Shown: positions 27,178-36,700 of the stretch, piece by piece
Layout: the number at the start of each line of letters is the position of its first letter
Numbering within the stretch: position 1 is the stretch's first letter
NCBI GenBank assembly: GCA_964036155.1
Contig: OZ038423.1
Span: forward strand, 9,997,249-10,061,248
DNA from: Diploscapter coronatus
Taxonomy: Eukaryota; Nematoda; Chromadorea; Rhabditida; Rhabditidae
Length of the DNA: 64,000 nt
Direction of reading: 5' to 3'
Notes under the pieces: generated by a model
Databases searched by the model: none
Told to the model about the DNA's origin: nothing
The model's input: only the letters and a program-made list of their open reading frames with translations
Translations under genes and position numbers: made by a program

Positions 27178-27977
27178 TTTTCTCGATTCCTGGACTGGTT
27201 GCTTTCAAATCCACAAAAAGTACCAAGTTCTCTGAAAATCCCAAAAATTATCCTATTTTCCAAAAAATATGATAACTTGGAAAATCGATATTCCAAATTG
27301 CTGAAATAGATAACCCGAAAAAACCAGAGCTACTTAGAAATTGCAAGTTTTTAAAAGTGTATGAGATCTTCGTCTTTCATACTTTTTAAAAATATTGAAA
27401 TTTCAAAGTTGTCCTGAAAAAAAAAGTACAAATCAAAGATAACCCAATTGCTTCTGGGCACGTCTGGGGACGTTTTCTTGGGAAAAAATAAAAATAAAAA
27501 AACGATATTTTCCTTTATATGTACACGGTGTACGACCGTGTGAGAGACGAAACTCATTTGGGAGAACGAATGAAATTTTTGAATTAACTCGAAAATATTA
27601 GAGCAGAGACGAGAGAAATCACTGATAAAACAGGGACTTAAATGAAAACGACACTAACTTTAGAAATATTTTCGCTAAAACTGACTTTTTTCTCGGAATT
27701 TTTCGGATTCAAAGATTTTCCATAAATTTCCTGATCCTGAAAACCCCAAAATTACAATAAAAGTTACAAAAATCAGACCATGTTTGATGAATGGAGGAAA
27801 ACGTGTTGATATTTTTGCGACTCTATTTTGAACACGGTGACATTAATCAGTCTTACGCATGTAAACAATACGATAAAATAAGAAAGGATTGATAAAGACT
27901 ATCAGAATCTTTTTAGAAAACAAACGAGAAAATTCTGATAAGCCTCAATCAAATCAATAAAGATGATAATATCAGTG

Positions 27978-28103
27978 GTTTAGAAGAAAAGTGGCATATG
28001 AGCAATTTATCAAGCTTTGTCAAGTTTCAGAAGAAAATTGATCTATCATGAATATAAGATTTTTTCAATAAAGTCATGATCAAACTCCACTTTTCTTCTA
28101 AAC
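27978..28103. repeat. 126-bp inverted-repeat element with 17-bp perfect arms
   Basis: GTTTAGAAGAAAAGTGG at 27978-27994 is exactly reverse-complemented at 28087-28103. Weaker complementarity continues inward and outward. Size and structure fit a short MITE, but target duplication is not clear. Confidence 0.6.
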
Positions 28104-28256
28104 ATTTAGTGGTCGTTTTTATAACTTGTGTTCAGGAATGAAAGGGACAGTTGGACTACGTGTAAAGTTATCGAAGTTCGCTTGATCTTGGGTCGAAATT
28201 TAGGGGAAGTTAGGAAGGGAACTTCCATAAGGTCCTCAACTAAAGTTACTCTACTA

Positions 28257-28385
28257 ACCACACTTTACCGCCTAAACTTTCGTAATTTTCCTCTTTACTG
28301 AATAAAATTTACAGGTTCTTAGTTGAAGGTACAGGAATTTTGAACTCGGTAAATTCGGAAATACAGTTTTCAGGTAAAGTGTGGT
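28257..28385. repeat. 129-bp inverted-repeat structure with 13-bp arms
   Basis: ACCACACTTTACC and its exact reverse complement GGTAAAGTGTGGT bound this segment. It lies about 150 bp from the previous inverted repeat and has a similar length. It may be another small MITE; 13 bp alone is modest evidence. Confidence 0.4.
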
Positions 28386-28874
28386 GTCGTTGATTCTATA
28401 AGCTTTGCAGGGAATATAATCAACAACTTATACACTAATATGATGGGCATATTTGTAGGTAAAATAATAAAAAGTGGATGGGGTTTAAAAGTGCGCGATT
28501 TGCTTACAGAAATGGTACGCTTTAGAAAAAAATTAGGGTGGAGTTTAGAGAACAGTAATAAAAATAAAGAAAAATGGTTACTTACTTGGCTACCAAAAAT
28601 GTTGAGTACTTTTCGAAGTAAACAAGTTTTTAAAAGAAAAATTAAAGAATTTTTCGATAACGCCTATCAGACTAAAAACGATCAAAAGTACTAATTCGAT
28701 GAAAACACTCACATTTTGGCGTCAAGGTACTCCATGCTTAGAATTTTGGGGACAACGGGAGAGGAGAGGACCCATTAGCGATCAAAAGTCAGAAAAAATG
28801 AAGAAGTATGTGGAGCAGGTGGTTGGTGCGCGTTTGACGAAAAGTGCACCCTCAGCCTTTTGCAGGTGCACAAC

Positions 28875-31800
28875 TTAGAATAATTTACCGACAATCAGAC
28901 CTAGCAGCAGCATCGCCAGCGATATGAGGATCACCTGAAATTAGAAAAACATTATTCCTTTCTAAAATATGCTAATTTCTTACCTGAATAGTAGGCAGAC
29001 CGGACTCGCCAAATTGGTCACCGGATCGGGACGCCAATTCCTGTTGCACTTTCGTGTACCTCTGCAAAAATCAAATAATTTGGTGGAAAGCTTTAAGCAA
29101 GGAGTTCAACAAGTTCTTGTTACGTGTGAATTTATAAGGATTGTCTAAAGTATTTTATTTGTTTTGAAATCTTTTCAAATTTCCCCCACCTTAAACAGCT
29201 CATCATTTTCGCGCTTGAGGGCGGCTTTCTCGGTCTCGAGTCTCTCGATAATCGGTCCGCTCGCCAAGCCGCCTTAAACTTTATTTATGCCTTTTGCATT
29301 TCCATTAAAAGTTTGCAGTTTACATCGTTGAAAATTTAAAAAAATATTTTTATTTATATCCAGGCAAATGTTGACGAAGATTTTTTCTAATTTTTCGTAC
29401 CTGTCGAACTGGCCCTAGTTTCATTTCTGCCTTCAGACGACTTGCGGCCTTCGTGGTACGACTGATACGCGGACATGTTGTCGTGAGCGCTGAAAATTGT
29501 ATGAAAAGTGGTAAAGGCAATTTGAGCTTGTGTTTGACAATTGTTTTTTTCAATTTCAAAAATTCCTATTAATACTAGTAAAATACTAATTAATTATCAA
29601 AGAAAGTCTTTTTAGCAATGCCGAACTCGTTGTTGATGTATGTATCGAAAGTCTAAAGAGCGCTTTCCATTTTTATTTGGAAAAGTACTCGATCTCAACG
29701 TTTTCCATAATTCGTAATTCATGCTCACATATTGGCGAGTCTGGCGGGTGTCTCCTCCATGCCTCCCCCCGCGGCGGACTGATTGGCCATGGGCGAGCCG
29801 CTGCTCTGATGCGAGGCGCGGCGGTCCTCGAACTGTACCATTAGCTTGCTGTACATCAGTTGCGACGCGTCCGTCGACTGCAACATTTCAAATTGTAAAC
29901 TTGCCTTTTAATTTTGATTAGTAAAGTAAAATATATTGAAATAATAGCTACTTTTTTCGTTTTCAAAATGTGTTTCAATGACTTACCAAATAGAAATATT
30001 TGCTCCGGGAAATGTTACGAACTTAGGTATTCTCTAACTACTAGAATTACAAAGAAAATACTTTCCCTTATCCAAAACGAAAACGCTTATAATTAGCATA
30101 TCTCGACTCATAGGCTGCCACGCCTATCCTCAGATTTTCAAGTTACTCTCCCACTATTTTGCCTGATCTGACCTTCCAAATGGCATCGATATCTGCGTCG
30201 CGCTCAGCGTAGCAGCTTTGGACCATGAACTTGTGGCGGGTCGCGTCCGCGGGCACTCCATCCAAAGGCTGCAGCATCACCGTCACCACGCGCGTTTCGT
30301 GCGGGTCCACCATTCCTGGAAAAAGATTATCATCTTTTGAAATTTATCTAAGAAAAACCTTTATCGTGTCCAGAAGGGAATTGATTATAGAAACCGTAAC
30401 TTGGCTAGTTTCATACTTGAAACTTATGGAAACTATCATGACTATCACGTTTTCCAGAAGTTTTTAAGAAATTAATTATGTAAAATCTGAATCATACCCG
30501 AATTAGGACGAACGCAGTACTGTTTGGGCGCGGTGGTTTTGACTTTGAAGACGACGTAGCGGTCAGTCGGGTTTTTCAGCACCATCTGAGCTTGCACCAC
30601 GTCTGTGAACGGGCCTGCAAAATTTAAATTTATTTTTTTATGAAATTATTATTTTCATTGTTTAGCAAATTTAAAAAATCCATTTCCTAAAAATAAAAAA
30701 AAAAAATCGGACCGTGAAAGACGAGCTCCCTCGCAGGTGTGATCTGCAAGACCTGGGACGGCTTATTCTCGGCCATTCTGAAAAATTTTAATTGAAAAAA
30801 ATTAGGAAATTTGTAGATCAGAGAAAAAATCCAATTGGTTCACAAGATTTCAAATGAGCCCACAAATAATTGAAGGGTAAAACGCTAGGTAATTAATTTT
30901 CAGGATTTGGTACGTATTTTTAAATCTAGTTAAACTAGTTTGAATTTGAAGGAAGCGATTTTACAGAAAATCGAAATTTTAAAAGGGAAAGTGATAAAAT
31001 TGATATCACTCCCCAGAACAAGGGCTAATTTGCATAAAATCGAAACGTTTTTGACGTTAAAACCAAAAAATGCGAGTCACCACAGCACAAGGTCTCATGA
31101 ACCAACACTGCTCACAAAATAAGAGAAATTCGATACAAACGATCCGAAAATACGTGCTTCGGTTAAAGTTGGAGGATTTTCAAGATATATACGAAAATTT
31201 GTGACATCGAATTTCAAAATTCGAATATTTTGGAAAAGAACGGAATTTCAATTTGAAGTTTCTAAAACGTAAACATGTCCAAAAATCGGAAAAGAAAATC
31301 TGGTTTTACCCCCGAAATCCGATGCAAATCGAGATATAAACACGTGGATAAAGGGGTTCTTTGTTCGAAAAAAGTGAATTCGAAAGGAAGGAGGAGACTA
31401 CCAAAAATGGGAAAGACCAGTGTCTGGTCTGATTCATTCGTTTGAAAGCCATAAAATTTCAGCAAGTGACTGAAAAATCGATTTTTTGAAAACCAATAAA
31501 CATTAAATAAAATCAACTTCTAAAGGAAACAACCAGATGAATCGCTCCAAATGAGTGAAATTTTGTAAGCGCAAAAACGTTGTCTCGGCGCCGAAGAAAC
31601 GAAAATGCGAGAGTACGCGCGTACAGCAGAGAGCGCGCATGGCGAGAGGTAGAAGAAATAGCGTGAGAAGCTGGAGGGTAAAAAAAGGGAAAAACATGGA
31701 CGCAGAGGAGAGAAGAAGCACTGGGAAAAGAAAGAGAACGTCGTTGTAAGACTCGGAAAAGTCGATACGCACACCAGGGAAAAAGGGGTAATGGGAATTT

Positions 31801-32807
31801 TGAACTTGTTTTGGAAAGATTTGGTACAATTTTACCTTTTTAGGGAAATTTGTACTCGTTATTTTTATCACAAGGGCCCATGTCTGTAAGAATTTTGGGA
31901 GCTTATATTTTAGTTTATTTTTAAGCAAATTTTAAAGCTAGTTGTAAATAGGCTGCATTCCAAATCGAGTTTAAAAAGAATAAATTTGATCGATTTTCCG
32001 AGTTTTCTAGTTTGGTCGTTCTAAAGCCCAGTCGAGCATTTTGTTTTAGGAAAAGTGGAATTGGTCCGGACTGTTTTCTTGGTCTATCTTTCAAAATGGG
32101 GAAAAGATTTTTCTACTTCCCTGATAACTTATCAATTTCTTAACGCCAAATGGCAACTTGATAACATTTGAAACCCTCGAAATAACGAGTTAAATTTTCT
32201 GCAAGCTTTCACTCATAAACCGCTTGCAGTTTGGAAGTTGCGAAACGCATTCTGGAAAATAAAGAGTTTATGGATAACCACTTGGAAAAGTAGATCAAGT
32301 TGTTTTGGATGCTGTCTTTGAGGTTATCGATTTTTCGAAACAAGGATGACGTAAATCCTTTTATTTCGGAAAAGCTTGATTTTATGGCCTCCTGTATATG
32401 TCGCCGGCTTTTCTTATTTCTCCCCTATTTCCCTGTTCTCTCGCCAAAATAGTCGACAACAATACAGCCGGCAACATATACAGGAGGCCTGATTTTATCC
32501 CTTTCCCATTAAAATCTCAGAAAAATCCTGCTTAAAATTTAAACCTTTCTTCTGAAAAGCTGTAATTTCATGTCTAGAATCCAACATGAATCTCCAAAAT
32601 GTAAGGATCATTTTCTGGAACATTGCTCCCATAAATTCCAGTTTCTAATTTTTGTTCCCAAACTCACCCTCGAGCAGCACCGGCTCTGCCCTGAATAGCA
32701 GAGTTCTCGGTCGAATCGCTCAGATCAGGCAGGTTGAAGGCCACGTTTCTGGTTATGGGCAGCGGCGAGCGCTGCAACTGCATCTGGCCGGCCCACTTCC
32801 ACTCCAT
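28875..32807 (-). CDS. VAPB: VAP (VAMP-associated protein), ER membrane tether
   Basis: Nine exons: 32668-32807, 30713-30777, 30498-30614, 30173-30315, 29729-29877, 29401-29489, 29190-29272, 28984-29061 and 28875-28934. The long form is 307 residues; an internal ATG at 30776 gives a 260-residue form that is the normal VAP. The MSP domain contains the VAP signature [18 protein letters not shown], then a KFMVQ strand, a Ser/Ala-rich linker, a coiled coil ([20 protein letters not shown]) and a C-terminal tail anchor [22 protein letters not shown] sits in the ER membrane and recruits FFAT-motif proteins at contact sites. In worms the MSP domain is also secreted as a signal. The first exon encodes 46 extra residues, joined in frame across a 1.9-kb intron. 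The short form probably has its own promoter inside that intron. Confidence 0.95.
30778..32667 (-). other. Long first intron of VAP, possible internal promoter
   Basis: This 1.9-kb intron separates the upstream exon from the exon with the canonical VAP start. It contains a purine-rich, CpG-bearing block around 31580-31760 (CGCGCGTACAGCAGAGAGCGCGC nearby in two parts) and a MITE at 32386-32489. Its open frames encode low-complexity Arg/Lys or Phe-rich peptides and are not called. Confidence 0.45.
32386..32489. mobile_element. 104-bp MITE with 24-bp TIRs and 9-bp target duplication
   Basis: GGCCTCCTGTATATGT-CGCCGGCT at 32386-32409 is inverted at 32466-32489 with one mismatch. TGATTTTAT occurs directly before (32377-32385) and directly after (32490-32498), a perfect 9-bp direct repeat. 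Long TIRs with a 9-bp duplication are the pattern of Mutator-like (MULE) non-autonomous elements. The short AT-rich interior cannot encode a transposase. Confidence 0.85.
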
Positions 32808-33760
32808 TTCAAGACTTCAACTTGACTAGACTTCAAAATCGAGGGAAATTTTGAAAAAGCGAGAAAAATGAATTTTGGAGAAAGAAAACGGGTCGATTGG
32901 GCTGCAAATTGAGAAAATTTGAAATGAGCAAAAAATTTGACTTTGAGAAAGTAAAAGAGTTGATGACTGAAAGATTGAGATTTTGGGTGAAAATCAAGAA
33001 AGAGGTCTCAAAAACGAAAAAGGAGAAAATAAAAAGAAACCGAAGAAAAATCGAGAGCGATCTCGAGGAGAACGGAAAATGCAAAATTGAGAAAATGGAC
33101 ACTTGCTAAAAATGAAGAAAAAATCGAGAGGGAAAATAGAAATGAACAGGAAAAATTGAAACTTGCTCGAAAAGAAGAAAATTTGAGAATTTTGTAAATT
33201 TTTTAAATCGATAAATAATCGAAAGTCTGAAAGCAGTGTGAAATTAGTAAATGGCTTGAAACTTATATAAAGTGAGAAGTGTAAAATGTCAATCTCGTGA
33301 AAAATGAAAGATAGGATTGCGGTTAGACCTGGATCTAAGCCAAGGCAAGGCAAGGAAAAGCATAGTTATGAAAAGTGAAGCGGAAGAAATTTTATTTGAA
33401 ACATTTGCAAAAATCTTTCAAACTGAAAAAATAAAAACCCCTGAAAAGCACAGGAAGGGAAATGTACCCATAAAAAATCGAAGTCCAAAAATGTCCAAAA
33501 TATTTGACTAATTTGGAGAAAAGGAAGTATTTGAAAATCGCAAATTTAAATTTATTTCAATATCTACATTTTTTAAAGCTAACACCAGGAAACTTCTGAA
33601 ACCTATAGAAAGAAGGGAAAATATCTTCGAGACTTCAGGAAACAAAGCATCCAAAAATCTGGGGAAGAAAACTCGCTAAACTACTAGAAAACCTGAGAAG
33701 CTTTTAGAATCTCCAAAAACCTTCCAGAAACTTCTGAAACATACAAAGCTCTAGAAAGCT
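32808..33760. other. Intergenic region between Drosha and VAP
   Basis: About 950 bp with the Drosha 3' UTR and the upstream VAP promoter. The part 32820-33200 is strongly purine-rich (GAAAA runs), which produces spurious Lys/Glu frames on one strand and Phe/Leu frames on the other. No gene is called. Confidence 0.5.
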
Positions 33761-36700
33761 TCAAGGACTCGGCGGAGGTTCTGGAACGACTTCCATATCT
33801 TCCAAAGGCGGGGGCGGAGGAGGAGGAATTTCATCCTGATTCGGAGCCGAATCTTCGATAATCCTCACTGGTAACATAGGCAAGGGGTAGTTCAGGCCGG
33901 GCGTCATTCGAGGTTGGAAATGACCTGAACGTTTTTTTAGCAAAATTTGAAGACTTACACATCAATTCCTATTGAATCGGTCAAAGTAAAGCTTTGAATA
34001 AAAACATTTTTCACAGAACATAGAAAATTTTACTCATGCTTGGAATGAAACAATTTAGGGCGAGTAATTCGGAGTTGGAATAGAACAACATTTAACGGAC
34101 AAAACAAAGAATTCAAAATTTGCACTATAAGTAATTTTCGTGAAACATAACTTCCCTATTTTTTTCAAAAACATGAAATAAATTACTGTAAATTAGCGTA
34201 CCTGTGGGAGGAGGCATTGAGAAGAATCTGGGCGGCGCGCAACCGAATGGGAAACTTCCTGGTGGAGGGGGTGGAATCGAGTTCGACATGAGAGGAAGAG
34301 GTGTGCCTCTTTGTAGAAGAGCCTCAGAACCGAGCTGTTGCAGAGCGGCTTCTGGAAATTGATAGTAATCCTTAGGAACTACAGAGATTTCGAAAGTTAC
34401 AGTAACCCTGAAAATAGTATTACTAAAGGCTAAAGTAGTCTTCTAAAATTATAGCAATTTAAGCACATGGAAATACCTGGTCTAGGCGGAAATGGTGGAA
34501 AGAAACGCGGATTCTCGTTGAACAGCCGACGATACGGTTTGTTGGCGGGCTTCTAATGTTTTTTAATTTTTTTTAATAATAAATCTTCCTCGAGAAAATC
34601 AACAATTGATCACTTTTGAGGTACTTGTAAAATTTATAAGGCATTTTTAAGACGCATTCTTTGAATAACCTGAACAAACTATTAAGAGCGGCCGGACAAC
34701 TGCAAAAGTGTCTCGGATCCGAACCAAACTTATATGGTGGATACACCCATGGGCCCTAATCACAAAAATTAAATTTTTAGACCCCGCCCCCAAAAGTGGG
34801 CGGAGCTAGGTGGGGGTCAAAGTTGGGTGTTTTCACGATTTGGCACCCCTCAGGGGGTATAAAGAAAACTTTTTTGCTATAAAAGATTTTCGAAAATTTT
34901 AAAAAGCATAGAGTAGCCCATGTAATTGCGCACCTTCTGGTATATAGATTTTCGAGCAACAACCACCTGCTGGGTCAGAAAGGGGTCCTTATGTCAAAAA
35001 TGGCGGTATGCTGATGCCCCATTTTTTGCATAAAATCGATTTTCCTGAAAAGTTTAAGGCGAGTTCCAAAAATCTAATGCTATATTCAGATTCTACGTAT
35101 CAAATTACCCTAAAATCAGTCCTAAAAGGCATAGATTAGGTATGCCACTTTTGAGAAAAAAACGGTTAAAGTCCGCAAGTCAGAGTATGCTTGAATATTA
35201 ACTACTGCAAATAGCATAAAGAAAATTTTTTTTCTATAAAAGATTTCCGAAAAATTTTAAAAGAATGAACATGGCCATGGAATGTACTTTCTAAAAATAT
35301 ATAGGATTAGGAGATCAACCGCTTGCTGGATGTGGGAGGGGTCCTGATGTCAAAAATGGCAGTTTCAAAAACATGTATTTTTGCATAAAATCGATTTTAC
35401 TGAAAAGTTTAAGTGGAGTTCCAAAGATCTAATGCTATATTCGAATTCTCCAGGTAAAACTACGTTAATATAAATCCTAAAAAGCATAGGTTAGGTATGA
35501 TCCTTTTGAGAAAAATGTCCCGATATCAAAATGAGTGTATGCTGACCCCGGTTTTCTGCATAAAATCGATTTTCCTGAAAAATTTTAGGAGAAGTTCCAA
35601 AAATCTGATACTATATTCGAATTCTACGTATTAAATTACCCCAAAATCAGTTATAAAAGGCATGAACTAGGTATGACACTTTTGAGAAAAAGGGTCCCGA
35701 TTTCAAAAATAGGGTATGCCAACTTCTCATTTTTGCAGAAAATCGATTTTTCTAAAAACTTTTAAGAGGAGTTCCAAAAATTTTATGCTATATTCGGATT
35801 CTACGTATCAAATTATCTTAAAATCAGTCATAAAATCGATAGGTTAGGTATGACCCTACACTTTACCATTGCACCAAAGTTGGCGACCCAAATATCGAAA
35901 TTTCAATTTTGAGGGTTAAACCCCACAATCTGTATACCAATTGATAGCTCTTGAAAAACTAAGAAACTTTTGTGAAAACACCTCATAGTTATCTATTATG
36001 GTATGCGTGGTATGGAGGCTTGAATGGTTATACACGCGAAAATGACAAAAAATGCATAGCTTTTCGAAAATCAAACCAAATTGAAACATCTTTTCGGAAT
36101 ATAGCAGTTGAAGGACAATACTTCATTTTTGCTTCCAGAGTACCGTGCTACCACTTACTATGGTACCATATGGGTCCATGGAAAACCACCCATATGGTAC
36201 CCGAGTGATACTATACCAAAATGGGTATCAATCGACTCGAAATTGACTAAAGAATAATATTCGAGTCCATTTCTATCAATTTCAGCAAGTGGTTCCATTA
36301 TACCATCATTTTAATTGACTATAACCACCTATCGAGAAAGACCAAAAATGGAGTAACTTCAAATGACCATAAAAGGCGATAGACTAATCCCTTTTTCAAG
36401 TGGTTTTCAGAATATTACTCAGGTCGATAAGGGCTTTCGTTTGGTATATAACATGATGGATATTGGTTACTAAATGGTGACTTGACCATATGGGTCGCTA
36501 CCATTTGGTACCATACCATGTTTGGTATTGTTCGACTCCAAATTGAATGGGAATAAATACTAGATGTCTCTAGCTTCAATTTGAGCTCGAATTTTGGTAG
36601 ACTGCCTATGAAAATATTCTCGTATCATTTTCTTGAAAATTGACATTAAATTTTGGTTTTTGGGGTACCACTCCCATACCATAATAGATAATCATGAGGT

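Larger units (their letters stand above)
27178..28874. other. Intergenic region between VAP and eIF4A3
   Basis: About 1.7 kb of AT-rich DNA between two minus-strand genes. It contains two inverted-repeat structures (27978-28103 and 28257-28385). The open frames at 27351-27557 and 28440-28694 are rich in Lys, Phe or Ile, lack motifs and splice context, and are not called. Confidence 0.5.

Noticed and set aside
28440..28694. 84-codon plus-strand frame
   Set aside because: Lys/Phe-rich composition of AT-rich intergenic DNA, no recognised domain.
31503..31928. 141-codon minus-strand and 64-codon Arg-rich plus-strand frames
   Set aside because: Mirror-image frames in a purine-rich block of the VAP intron; no splice sites or similarity.
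35972..36208. 78-codon frame in the centre of the foldback element as a possible transposase
   Set aside because: Too short, no catalytic motif, and partly within the inverted arms.
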